NCBI GenBank assembly: GCA_001899085.1
Contig: MKVB01000001.1
Span: 959,333 to 1,023,332, forward strand
Direction: 5' to 3'
DNA length: 64,000 nt
DNA from: Devosia sp. 66-14
Lineage (GTDB): Bacteria; Pseudomonadota; Alphaproteobacteria; Rhizobiales; Devosiaceae
Below the pieces are notes generated by a model. That model did no database searches. It was not told where the DNA came from and saw only the letters and a list, made by a program, of their open reading frames with translations. This document shows, piece by piece, positions 47,290 to 57,611 of this stretch. The number at the start of each line of letters is the position of its first letter. The stretch's first letter is position 1. Made by a program: the position numbers and the translations under genes.

Positions 47290-47906
47290 GTATCGTTCCG
47301 CCGCACCGGCTGCCTGAGGATGGTCTTGAGCTTTTCCGGCGGCACCTTGCGCGGATCGGACAGGTAGATCTCGTGGTGGTGACCGGTTTCCTCGAGCCCG
47401 TTCGCCGGCAGGAATTCCTGGTGCAGCCGCGCCAGCGTCGGTCCCTCGTCGTCATAGCTGCCCACATGCAGCGTCTGCACCGAAAGCCCCTCGTCGAGCG
47501 GCGCGAAACGGAGGCCAGGGTGCGGCGCGCCGAGTTTCCGGCGGGCCTTGTCGAGCGCGCCGACGAACAGCTCGGCCGTGACGAAATCCGGCTGCAGGAT
47601 CATGATGGTCCAGCGCCAATCGTCCTTTGTGCGCCGCTCGAAGCTCGACATGTCGTCGGCCCACCACAGCGCCTCGAGCGGCCCCACGACATAGTCGCGG
47701 CCCAGCTCGGCCTTGGCCGCGAACTTCATCGCGTAGCTCACCGAATAGAGCCAGCCCACACCGGTCCGATACGTCTCGGCACTGTTCGGGTCGCCCTCGC
47801 CATCGAGCTGCACAAAGGAAAGCGCCGGCACGTCGACGATCGCGAACGTGTCCCTGGGCGCGCTGTAGAGCGATCTGTAGTGCTTCTTGAGGTCGAGCTT
47901 TTCCAT
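47280..47906 (-). CDS. GyrI-like domain protein
   Basis: The 208-residue product looks like the GyrI-like small-molecule-binding fold: the strand PALSFVQLDGEGDPN, the segment LEALWWADDMSSFE, DWRWTIMILQPDFVT and LHQEFLPANGLEETGHHHEIYLSDP. Members are often the effector domain of MerR-like regulators; here it stands alone, so it may bind or degrade small compounds. ATG 47906 is chosen over the longer frame because MEKLDLKKHY is a typical start for this group. Confidence 0.85.
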   Translation of the reverse strand: MEKLDLKKHYRSLYSAPRDTFAIVDVPALSFVQLDGEGDPNSAETYRTGVGWLYSVSYAMKFAAKAELGRDYVVGPLEALWWADDMSSFERRTKDDWRWTIMILQPDFVTAELFVGALDKARRKLGAPHPGLRFAPLDEGLSVQTLHVGSYDDEGPTLARLHQEFLPANGLEETGHHHEIYLSDPRKVPPEKLKTILRQPVRRNDTKK

Positions 47907-48052
47907 CTCACGCCCCTGAACCATTGCGGGGCCAACCTACCCGGCGAGCAATCAAAGGCAACCATTCGCACCTGCGCGAACTTGTCATCCTTGCGCAGCC
48001 GGCGGGCGCTACCTAACTCCCGGTGCGAAGCAAGAAAAACCGGGAGACAGCC

Positions 48053-48748
48053 ATGTTCAACATCGACGGCATCATCAAGGCCCTGCAGACCGACCCCAAC
48101 ACCCAGCGCACCGCCATGACCGGCGCCGCAGGCCTTGCCGCCGGCATGCTGCTGTCGGGCGGCGGGCTGGGCAAGCTGGTCGGCAATGTCGCCAAGGTCG
48201 GTGCAGTGGCCGCGGTGGGCGGGCTGGCCTATTCGGCCTGGCAGCAGCACCAGAAGAACCAGCAGCAGGCCGGCGCCGCCTCGGACGGTGCGCCGCCGCC
48301 GGCGCGCGATGCGTTCGTTCCGCCGCCGCAGGCAGCTTACCAAAGCGAGGAACTCGGCAAGACCCTGGTGCGCGCCATGATTGCCGCCGCCAAGGCGGAT
48401 GGGCAGATCGATGCCGAGGAGAAAGAGCGCATCTTCAAGCGGCTCGAAACCATGCCGCTGTCATCCGAGGAAAAGGCCTTCGTGTTCGATGAGCTGGCGA
48501 GCCCGCTCGATATCGACGCCGTGGTGGCGCGCGCCGATACGCCGGAGCACGCCTCGGAGATCTACGCCGCCTCGCTCGTGGCGATGACCCCGGACAGTGC
48601 CGCCGAGCGGACCTATCTCGAAGCGCTGGCCTTCAAGCTCAAGCTGCCGGCCGGGCTTGTTGCCGAAATCCACCGCCAGGCCGGACACGAGGTACCCGCC
48701 CCCGCAGCCTCGCCCGCCGCGTCCTACGTGCCAACCAGCAGCGTCTGA
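48053..48748 (+). CDS. TerB/DUF533 family protein (YebE-like)
   Basis: The 231-residue product has a Gly/Ala-rich hydrophobic segment (GAAGLAAGMLLSGGGLGKLVGNVAKVG) near the N-terminus, a Gln/Pro-rich linker, and a C-terminal TerB-like helical domain with AMIAAAKADGQIDAEEKERIFKRLE and ERTYLEALAFKLKLPAGLV. The DKxD-like acidic residues after KADGQID may bind metal. It is an inner-membrane-associated protein of unknown function. GGGAG is 7 bases before ATG 48053. Confidence 0.9.
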   Translation: MFNIDGIIKALQTDPNTQRTAMTGAAGLAAGMLLSGGGLGKLVGNVAKVGAVAAVGGLAYSAWQQHQKNQQQAGAASDGAPPPARDAFVPPPQAAYQSEELGKTLVRAMIAAAKADGQIDAEEKERIFKRLETMPLSSEEKAFVFDELASPLDIDAVVARADTPEHASEIYAASLVAMTPDSAAERTYLEALAFKLKLPAGLVAEIHRQAGHEVPAPAASPAASYVPTSSV

Positions 48749-48866
48749 GTTACAAGGCTGTGCGTTCTTGCGCCGCTCGAAGCGCACGGCCATGTAGAGC
48801 GCAGTCAGGAACAGGGCCTGTCCCCGCGTGGGCGCGGGCGCAGGCCCGTCCACTCAGGATTGCGCC

Positions 48867-49907
48867 ATGGAAATCGGTCTCTACTCGTTCGCCGAAAACA
48901 CCCCTGATCCCTTGAACGGCGGGCGGCTGCAGTCGCCGGCCGAACGCCTCAGGGACCTGCTCGAGGAGATCAAGCTCGCCGACGAGGTCGGGCTCGACTT
49001 CTATGGCCTCGGCGAGCACCACCGCCCGGACTTCGTCGCCTCGGCGCCGGTGACCATCCTCGCCGCCGCGGCGGCCATCACCAAACGCATCCGCCTCTCC
49101 ACTGCCGTCACCGTGCTGAGCTCGGACGATCCGATCCGCGTCTGGCAGCAATTCGCGACACTCGACCTGCTGTCGAGCGGCCGCGCCGAGATCATGGCCG
49201 GTCGCGGCTCGTTCATCGAGAGCTTCCCGCTCTTCGGCTACGAGCTCGAAGACTACGACACCCTGTTTGAGGAAAAGCTGGCCGAACTGCTGAAGATCCG
49301 CGAAGGCGGCAAGGTCCAGTGGGAGGGTTCCGAGCACACCAAGCCGATCCCCGGTATCGCCATCTATCCCAAGCCGATCCAGGAGCCGCTGCCGCTCTGG
49401 GTGGCGGTCGGCGGCACTCCCAACTCGGTGGCCCGCGCCGCCTATTACGGCCTGCCCCTGATGCTCGCCATCATCGGCGGCAACCCCGAGGCGTTTACCC
49501 AGTTCACCGAGCTCTACCGGCGCACCGCCGAGAAGGTCGGCCACGATGTGTCGAAGCTGCCCATCGGCATCTCCTCACACGGTTTCATCGCCGAGAATTC
49601 GCAGGACGCGCTCGACACCGCCTTCCCGGCGCATCACGAAGCCATGAGCCGCATCGGCCGCGAGCGCGGCTGGCCGCCCACCACGCGGGCCCAGTTCGAA
49701 GCCGGCGCCGGGCCGTCCGGCGCCTATTTCATGGGCTCGCCGCAGCAGGTCATCGACAAGATTCTGATGCAGCACGAGTGGTTCAAGCATGATCGCTTCG
49801 GCCTACAACTGAGCGTCGGCACCCTGCCCCACGACAAGGTCATGAAGGCCATCGAACTCTTCGGCACCGTGGTGAAACCAGCGGTGAACAAGGCCCTCAG
49901 CAGCTAG
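48867..49907 (+). CDS. LLM-class flavin-dependent oxidoreductase
   Basis: The 346-residue product has the luciferase-like monooxygenase features: [75 protein letters not shown] and [10 protein letters not shown]. It uses reduced FMN from a partner reductase. The substrate is unknown. The AGGA before ATG 48867 is weak, but the frame upstream is not conserved in character. Confidence 0.93.
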   Translation: MEIGLYSFAENTPDPLNGGRLQSPAERLRDLLEEIKLADEVGLDFYGLGEHHRPDFVASAPVTILAAAAAITKRIRLSTAVTVLSSDDPIRVWQQFATLDLLSSGRAEIMAGRGSFIESFPLFGYELEDYDTLFEEKLAELLKIREGGKVQWEGSEHTKPIPGIAIYPKPIQEPLPLWVAVGGTPNSVARAAYYGLPLMLAIIGGNPEAFTQFTELYRRTAEKVGHDVSKLPIGISSHGFIAENSQDALDTAFPAHHEAMSRIGRERGWPPTTRAQFEAGAGPSGAYFMGSPQQVIDKILMQHEWFKHDRFGLQLSVGTLPHDKVMKAIELFGTVVKPAVNKALSS

Positions 49908-50047
49908 GCCATAGACACGACCACTGCCTTGAGGCATGTCAGCGCGATGGAAACGTCGGCGCAGGCGATCAGCCGATCGCTCGCGGCGATGAGCGTCAAC
50001 CGGCGCCTGCCGGCGTACGATAGTGGTCCACGCTGGAGCTGCCCGCA

Positions 50048-50869
50048 GTGCTTCCCATCTTCTTCATCAACATGGCGTCACGGCCCGACCGCCTGCAGCA
50101 TATCGAGCAGCAACTGAACGCGCTGGGCCTGACGGCAACCCGGGTCGAGGCGGTGACGCCTCGCGACTTTTCGGCCGCGCTCGAGGAGCGCCGGCGCTCC
50201 GGCCTCGTGCGGCTCAATGCCGGCGAGATCGCCTGCAGCCTCAGCCACCAGAGCATCTGGCAAACCATGCTGGACCAGCAGATTCCCGCCGCCCTGATCC
50301 TCGAGGACGACGTCGTGCTGGCGGCGGATCTGCCCGCCGTGCTGCGCGATCCACACCTGCTGGACCACGATCCCGATGCGATCCAGCTCGAAACGCACGC
50401 CACCGCAGCGCTGGTCGGTCGCCCCGTGCCCACGGCCGTCAGCGGGCTGTCGCAGAACCGGCTGATGTCTTCCAGCCTGGGCACCGCAGCCTATGTGATG
50501 ACCAGCCGTCTCGCCCGTCGCGTGTTGCAGCGCGACGATCTCGAGCAGATGTCGGTGGACAGCCTGCTGTTCGGACGGCCCGGTGGCCTGTTCTACCAGG
50601 CGCGCATCTACCAGGCGGTGCCGGCGCTCGCCATCCAGCTCGACCAGACCCGCGAGGGCAAACTCAGCGTCGGCCAGAGCGACCTGACCGGGCAGCGCCC
50701 GCCGCATCGCCCGGCCGGGCCGATGCCCTTGCAGGCCCGCCTGAAGCGGACCGCCAACCATTGGAGCCATCATCTGCGCATCCTCACGACGTTCGGTCCG
50801 ACCGGCGAGCTGTGGGGATCGCGCAAACTGTGGCTGCCGGTGACCGATGACCTGCAACGGCTGATGTAA
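50048..50869 (+). CDS. Glycosyltransferase family 25 protein (1 of 3)
   Basis: The 273-residue product starts LPIFFINMASRPDRLQHIEQQL and has the GT25 motifs AGEIACSLSHQSIWQTML and the nucleotide-sugar acid motif ALILEDDVVL, then SSLGTAAYVMTSRLARRVL. GT25 enzymes (LgtB/LpsA type) add galactose or other hexoses to lipooligosaccharide or other glycans. It uses a GTG start. It is the most divergent of the three tandem copies. The next gene begins one base after its stop. Confidence 0.9.
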   Translation: MLPIFFINMASRPDRLQHIEQQLNALGLTATRVEAVTPRDFSAALEERRRSGLVRLNAGEIACSLSHQSIWQTMLDQQIPAALILEDDVVLAADLPAVLRDPHLLDHDPDAIQLETHATAALVGRPVPTAVSGLSQNRLMSSSLGTAAYVMTSRLARRVLQRDDLEQMSVDSLLFGRPGGLFYQARIYQAVPALAIQLDQTREGKLSVGQSDLTGQRPPHRPAGPMPLQARLKRTANHWSHHLRILTTFGPTGELWGSRKLWLPVTDDLQRLM

Positions 50870-50870
50870 C

Positions 50871-51686
50871 GTGCACGCCATCCCCGTTTACTACATCAAC
50901 CTTGCGTCGCGCCCCGACCGCCGCGCCTTCATGGAGCGCCAGTTCGCGCAGCTGGGCATTGCCGCCGAGCGCATCGAAGCGGTGCGCATGGATGAAGTGC
51001 CTCGCCCCCTCGTCGCCTGGCATGAGACGACGCACAGCCTGTGGCGACTGGCCGAGGGCGATCTCGCTTGCGGGCTCAGCCATCAGCGCAGCTGGGAGCA
51101 ACTGCTCCGGAGTGGCGCTCCGGCCGCGCTGGTGCTTGAAGATGATGTGCAACTGGCTGCCCCGGTGCTCGATTTCCTCGATCCGGAACTGCCCCGGCGG
51201 CTGGGAGCCGACCTCGTGAAGCTCGAGACCTTCCACAGCCCGGTGAAGCTCGGCAGCGCCGCGCAACGCGTCGGGACCATCGAACTGCGTGAACTATGCT
51301 CCTCGCAGATGGGGGGCGCCGCCTATATCCTGACCAGCGAAATGGCGCGGCGCTCGCTCGACAGCCCGCTCCGCAACCAGATGGGTATCGACCGCTTCCT
51401 GTTCGGCCGCGGCGGCTATCACCTGCTGCGCAGCCGGGTGCTGCAGGCCATTCCCAGCCCCTGCATCCAGATCGACAAGCTCGATGCCGCCGACCATATC
51501 GGCGAGAGCAACATCGCCGTGACCCGCACCCCCTCGGCATCTCGACCGGCACGCGATCTGAGCGCCGTCATCGGCCTGCATCTCGACCACGTCGCCCGTC
51601 TCGCGCGACTGGCCACCCGGGACCTCGCGGCAGTGCGCGGACCTCGCGTCGTCATTCCGTTCGCCGGCGTGCCGGAGCCCAGATGA
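50871..51686 (+). CDS. Glycosyltransferase family 25 protein (2 of 3)
   Basis: The 271-residue product starts AIPVYYINLASRPDRRAFMERQF and has AEGDLACGLSHQRSWEQLL, ALVLEDDVQL and MGGAAYILTSEMARRSL. It begins with GTG one base after the first copy ends. It is closer to copy 3 than to copy 1, which suggests stepwise tandem duplication. All three likely act in the cytoplasm on surface glycan; acceptors may differ. Confidence 0.9.
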   Translation: MHAIPVYYINLASRPDRRAFMERQFAQLGIAAERIEAVRMDEVPRPLVAWHETTHSLWRLAEGDLACGLSHQRSWEQLLRSGAPAALVLEDDVQLAAPVLDFLDPELPRRLGADLVKLETFHSPVKLGSAAQRVGTIELRELCSSQMGGAAYILTSEMARRSLDSPLRNQMGIDRFLFGRGGYHLLRSRVLQAIPSPCIQIDKLDAADHIGESNIAVTRTPSASRPARDLSAVIGLHLDHVARLARLATRDLAAVRGPRVVIPFAGVPEPR

Positions 51687-52522
51687 CCGCGTTTCCCGCC
51701 GGCCAGATCCCGGTCTACTACATCAATCTGGCCCCCCGCACCGATCGCCGCCAATTCATGGAGGAGCAGTTCAGCCGACTGGGTATCGTGGCCGAACGGA
51801 TCGACGCCGTGACCATTGCCGATGTCGGCGAGACCCGCATGGCGCTGCATGCCGACCCACGCAACCCATGGGCAATGACCCGGGTCGAGGTGGCCTGCGG
51901 CATGAGCCACGAGAAAGCCTGGCGGCATATGCTCGACGCCGGCCGGGAGTTCGCCCTGATCCTCGAGGACGACGCCGTGCTGGGCGACGGCGTAACGGCG
52001 TTTCTGGATCCGGCGTTCACGGCCGATCTCCGACCCGACCTGGTGCGGCTCGAAACCATGTACGAGCGCGTGCGGCTGGGCCGTGCGGTGCGGGTGGTGG
52101 ATGGCCGGTTCGGCGTGCGCCGGCTGCTCGCCTCCCACATGGGAGCGGCGGCCTACATCATCTCGGCCGGCATGGCGCGTCGTGCCCTGGCCGACCCCCG
52201 GTTGCCGCGCATGACGGTGGACCGCTATCTGTTCTCGCGCGGCGGCCCGATCATTCCGCATCGCGGTCTCTATCAGGTCGAGCCGGCCCCTGCCGTGCAG
52301 CTGGAGCACTATCGCGGCGCCAGGCCGCCGAATGCGGAGCGGAGCGACCTCAAGCGCGATCGCGACAACAGCGCCGCTGCGCCGCGCCCCCTGCGTCACC
52401 GCTGGCGCGATTCCATCGGCCGGGTGGCCTATACGCTGCGGCTCATCGCCCACACCCTGCCCGATGCCGAAGCGCGGCGGCAGAAGCGCCGCGTGGTGCC
52501 CTACGAAGGCGACCTGCAGTAG
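51683..52522 (+). CDS. Glycosyltransferase family 25 protein (3 of 3)
   Basis: The 279-residue product starts QIPVYYINLAPRTDRRQFMEEQF and has RVEVACGMSHEKAWRHML, ALILEDDAVLG and HMGAAAYIISAGMARRAL. ATG 51683 overlaps the stop of copy 2 (ATGA). An upstream open frame exists but runs through copy 2, so it is not coding. The C-terminus is Arg-rich (RRQKRRVVPYEGDLQ), which could hold it to the membrane. Confidence 0.9.
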   Translation: MTAFPAGQIPVYYINLAPRTDRRQFMEEQFSRLGIVAERIDAVTIADVGETRMALHADPRNPWAMTRVEVACGMSHEKAWRHMLDAGREFALILEDDAVLGDGVTAFLDPAFTADLRPDLVRLETMYERVRLGRAVRVVDGRFGVRRLLASHMGAAAYIISAGMARRALADPRLPRMTVDRYLFSRGGPIIPHRGLYQVEPAPAVQLEHYRGARPPNAERSDLKRDRDNSAAAPRPLRHRWRDSIGRVAYTLRLIAHTLPDAEARRQKRRVVPYEGDLQ

Positions 52523-52533
52523 GCAGACTGCGC

Positions 52534-52755
52534 CTACTTGCCGCTGCGCTTGATGCTCTTGATCTGCAGCGGCGGCAGGCCGGACTTTTCGGCGATGGCG
52601 CGATCCTGTTCCATGATCGCGGCACGCGCTGCGTCATCGCCATCGAGGCCGCCGAGCAGGCCGGCATCGACCTTGCGGTTGGAGCGCTGGCTGCCGTCTT
52701 CATAGACGATGTCGAACAGCACGAACTCGGTGCGGGCGGTGGGTTTCTTGGCCAT
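52534..52755 (-). CDS. Small hypothetical protein
   Basis: The 73-residue product starts AKKPTARTEFVLFDIVYEDGSQRSNRKV and ends in a basic stretch (LQIKSIKRSGK). It has no membrane segment or cysteine and I recognise no family. AGGAG lies 8 bases before ATG 52755, which decides the start over a frame 20 codons longer. It converges on the third GT25 gene. Confidence 0.75.
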   Translation of the reverse strand: MAKKPTARTEFVLFDIVYEDGSQRSNRKVDAGLLGGLDGDDAARAAIMEQDRAIAEKSGLPPLQIKSIKRSGK

Positions 52756-52880
52756 TTCTGGAACTCCTGTTGGCAGCGCCTGCGGCGCGCACGGGCAATC
52801 TTGGGAACGCGGCAAGACGTCCCCGGGGCGGAACCGCCCGCGGAGGACGCCAGCATTGTTTGCGCGAGGCGGCTCGCCGG

Positions 52881-53183
52881 TTACGGCCGGTAGATGCCGT
52901 CGCCCTGCTCGTCGATGATCTGGCGGCCCTTGGCCAGTGCGAAACTGACCACGTCCTCCTTGGAAGAAAACCGGTCGGCGCGCACGAACTTGTAGCTCTT
53001 GAGCTCGCCGTCGATCTCCTTCTCGATCAGCCCGGCGAGCTGATACTCGCTCCCCACCGGCATGATCAGCGACTTCACGGTAAAGCCCTTATAGGCCTCT
53101 TCCGCCACCACGGCCGGCTCGATCGACTTGCCCGCCGATCCGCTGCCGCCGCCACCGCCGAAAAGATTCTTCCAAAAGGACAT
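52881..53183 (-). CDS. HlyU-family protein
   Basis: The 100-residue product starts SFWKNLFGGGGGSGS and has EEAYKGFTVKSLIMPVGSEYQLAGLIEKEIDGELKSYKFVRADRF, the core of the HlyU Pfam family. In Vibrio another HlyU is a virulence regulator; this family in alphaproteobacteria has no known role and no DNA-binding domain is seen. GAGG lies upstream of ATG 53183. The frame runs far upstream over the AraC gene but is antisense-frame shadow there. Confidence 0.85.
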   Translation of the reverse strand: MSFWKNLFGGGGGSGSAGKSIEPAVVAEEAYKGFTVKSLIMPVGSEYQLAGLIEKEIDGELKSYKFVRADRFSSKEDVVSFALAKGRQIIDEQGDGIYRP

Positions 53184-53290
53184 AGGCGCGCCTCGGGCAA
53201 AGGGAAAGTTCGACCGATTTAGGCCGCCAGCGCCAGTTTGTCCACCATGCACCGGGCGGCCTGGTCGGCCGGCGCCATCGCCGCGCCCGT

Positions 53291-54295
53291 TCAGCCCCGT
53301 CCGGTAGCCCGCCATTGCGCCGGCGACCTGCCGACATGGCGGTGAAAGGCGCGACTGAACGCGGCTTCCGAGCTGTACCCGATCTGCTCGGCGACAGCCG
53401 AAAGTCTCAGTTCGGTCGCGACCAGCAGGTTTGCCGCCAGTTGCATGCGCCATTCGGCGAGATAGCGGATCGGCGACTGCCCGAGCAACTCGCGGAAGCG
53501 TTCTCCCAGCACCGAGCGCGACGTCGCCGCGGCGCGCGAAAGCTCGGCGACACTCCACTCCCGGATCGGCTCGTCGTGGATCAGCTTCAGCGCCCGGCTG
53601 ACAATCGGATCGTTGGCGGCCGCCAGCCAGCCACTGGCCAGCGGTGCCTCGGACGAATAGAGCCGCAGCGCCTCGACCAGCAGCAGTTCCGGCAGACGCG
53701 CCGTGGTGCCGTCTCCCGACGGCCCATCCTCCAGCGCCCGGCTCAGCACCACGTCGAACAGCGTGGCGGCATTGCCGGTGGGGCGTATCCTGATCACCGG
53801 CGGCAAGCTGCGCAGGAACGAGTTGAACAGCAGCTCGTCGCTGCTGAAGTAACCGCAGACCAGCTCGGTCACCTCCCCATCGCCGCCATGATGCAGGACC
53901 GGGATCTCGTTCCATGGCGCCGGCGGCAGCAGCTCGCTGATCTGGACCGGCGCCACCATTTCGTGGCTGCCCATCAGGTGCTGATGCGAGGCCGGCAGAA
54001 TGGCGAGATCGCCGGCCTCCAGTTCGACGCGATGGCCGGCGGCGGTGATCCAGAGCCGACCGCGCCGCACGCTGTGAAACACGATCAACCGCTCGGCGCC
54101 CGGCGCGAGCAGGTCGATCAGCGCACAGTTCCCGGGCGAGTCGAACGCCCAGGGCGAGCCATACGCCCCCTTTAGAAACAGCGAACCGGAGAGCCGCACG
54201 CGCCGCAGCACGTCCGACAGCAATCCGCTCGCAGTGGTGGCAACCCCGCGATACGGCGTTCCGGTCACGCCAGCCGGCGTTTCGATCATGGTCAT
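53291..54295 (-). CDS. AraC-family regulator with N-terminal cupin
   Basis: The 334-residue product has an N-terminal cupin_6-type domain (FDSPGNCALIDLLAPGAERLIVFHSV, LEAGDLAILPASHQHLMG) and a C-terminal AraC double helix-turn-helix (WSVAELSRAAATSRSVLGERFRELLG and RLSAVAEQIGYSSEAAFSRAFHRHVGRSPAQWR). It is divergent from the secreted protein and DUF4242 genes with 82 bases between starts, so it probably controls them and itself. ATG 54289 is an alternative start. Confidence 0.93.
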   Translation of the reverse strand: MTMIETPAGVTGTPYRGVATTASGLLSDVLRRVRLSGSLFLKGAYGSPWAFDSPGNCALIDLLAPGAERLIVFHSVRRGRLWITAAGHRVELEAGDLAILPASHQHLMGSHEMVAPVQISELLPPAPWNEIPVLHHGGDGEVTELVCGYFSSDELLFNSFLRSLPPVIRIRPTGNAATLFDVVLSRALEDGPSGDGTTARLPELLLVEALRLYSSEAPLASGWLAAANDPIVSRALKLIHDEPIREWSVAELSRAAATSRSVLGERFRELLGQSPIRYLAEWRMQLAANLLVATELRLSAVAEQIGYSSEAAFSRAFHRHVGRSPAQWRATGRG

Positions 54296-54377
54296 GTTGG
54301 TGGTCCGAATAGATGGTTGCCCCACCGCGGCAGGAGTTCTGCGCCCGGTACCTGACAATCGTCAATACGAGGAATCT

Positions 54378-54983
54378 ATGCGGAATATCCAAACCACCGG
54401 GAATAAGTCGCTGCTGGCCGGTGTTAGCGCCAAGGCGGGCACTTCGACTTTGCGTTACAACCCACGGCGGGCCCGGGTGCTTGCTGCGGGCGCGCTATTG
54501 CTTGCGCTGGTCGCCGCCCCGGCATTCGCCCACGGCGATGTCGCAGTGGATGCCGGGCCGAACCCGCTCGCCGACAGCGTACGGCAGGCAAACGCCCGCT
54601 TCTCCGACGTGGCAGCTGCCCTCTCCGAGGGCTATGCGCCGATCCCTTGCGTCTCCGGCACCGACGGCGGTGCCATGGGTATCCACTACGTGAACGCCAA
54701 GCTGATCGAGGACGAGGCAATCGACATCGCCCATCCCGAGGCGGTGATGTACGAGCCTGGCCCCGACGGCAAGCGCACCCTCATCGCGGTGGAGTACATC
54801 ACCACCAAAGGCCCGGCGGAGCTCGACGGGCACCTGTTCAGCTTCACCAACGCCCCTAACCGTTACGGGCTGCCGGCATTCTACGAGCTGCACGTCTGGG
54901 CCTGGCGGCCCAACCCCACGGGGACCTTCTCCGACATGAACCCCAACGCCTCCTGCGACGCAGTAGCAGCCGGCACCAACTGA
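54378..54983 (+). CDS. Secreted hypothetical protein
   Basis: The 201-residue product has a long N-terminal region of about 33 residues before the hydrophobic core of a signal peptide (VLAAGALLLALVAAPAFAHG). The mature part has ALSEGYAPIPCVSGTDGGAMGIHYVN, EAIDIAHPEAVMYEPGPDGK, and FYELHVWAWRPNPTGTFSDMNPNASCD; one Cys pair may form a disulfide. I recognise no family. GAGG precedes ATG 54378. It is 22 bases upstream of the DUF4242 gene and divergent from the AraC gene. Confidence 0.82.
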   Translation: MRNIQTTGNKSLLAGVSAKAGTSTLRYNPRRARVLAAGALLLALVAAPAFAHGDVAVDAGPNPLADSVRQANARFSDVAAALSEGYAPIPCVSGTDGGAMGIHYVNAKLIEDEAIDIAHPEAVMYEPGPDGKRTLIAVEYITTKGPAELDGHLFSFTNAPNRYGLPAFYELHVWAWRPNPTGTFSDMNPNASCDAVAAGTN

Positions 54984-55005
54984 GACCTCAACCAGGAATA
55001 CTGCC

Positions 55006-55281
55006 ATGAAGCGCTATGTGATCGAACGCGAAGTGCCGAGCTTCGGCGCCAACGACAATGCCGGCTTCTGCGACGCCGCAAAAACCTCCAATGCCGCTCT
55101 CGCCAAGCTCGCCCCGCGTGTGCAGTGGGAACACTCTTACGTCATCGGCAACGGCACGTTCTGCGTCTACCTCGCCGAGGATGAACAGGCCATCCGCGAG
55201 CACGCACGCCTCAGCGGCTTTCCGGCGAACCGCATCACCGAAGTCGTTCGGATGATCGACCCCACCACCGCGGCAACCTGA
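55006..55281 (+). CDS. DUF4242 (nickel-binding SCO4226-like) protein
   Basis: The 91-residue product matches DUF4242: KRYVIEREVPSFGANDNAGFCDAA, SNAALAKLAPRVQWEHSYVIGNGTFCVYLAEDEQAIREHARLSGFP. Some members bind nickel, and a urease locus lies in the same window, though 45 kb away. It follows the secreted protein by 22 bases and is probably cotranscribed. A strong terminator follows. Confidence 0.88.
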   Translation: MKRYVIEREVPSFGANDNAGFCDAAKTSNAALAKLAPRVQWEHSYVIGNGTFCVYLAEDEQAIREHARLSGFPANRITEVVRMIDPTTAAT

Positions 55282-55305
55282 CCCGGCTCAGGCTGCGACG
55301 AACGA

Positions 55306-55334
55306 AAAGGGCGGCGCCATGGCGCCGCCCTTTT
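55306..55334. terminator. Strong bidirectional terminator
   Basis: A long self-complementary stem AAAGGGCGGCGCC / GGCGCCGCCCTTT with AT at the turn and T run on both sides. It lies between the convergent DUF4242 and rpoD genes. Confidence 0.9.
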
Positions 55335-55358
55335 TCCTGTTCGGCGCGAGCGCCTGTC

Positions 55359-57440
<2,082 letters not shown>

Positions 57441-57611
57441 CTAGCTTGCTGCTCCGGGTGCCCGATCGGGAGGGCGCCGATAGTCGTTAAGTGGTCACGG
57501 CTTGAAACATCGTAAAGGGACGGGCTGGCGCGACGGTTTCCGATATGCCGTCACTTGTTCGTCACCGGTGCTGATTCGCCCATAAGCGAAATCGCGCGTA
57601 CCCGCAGCCAC

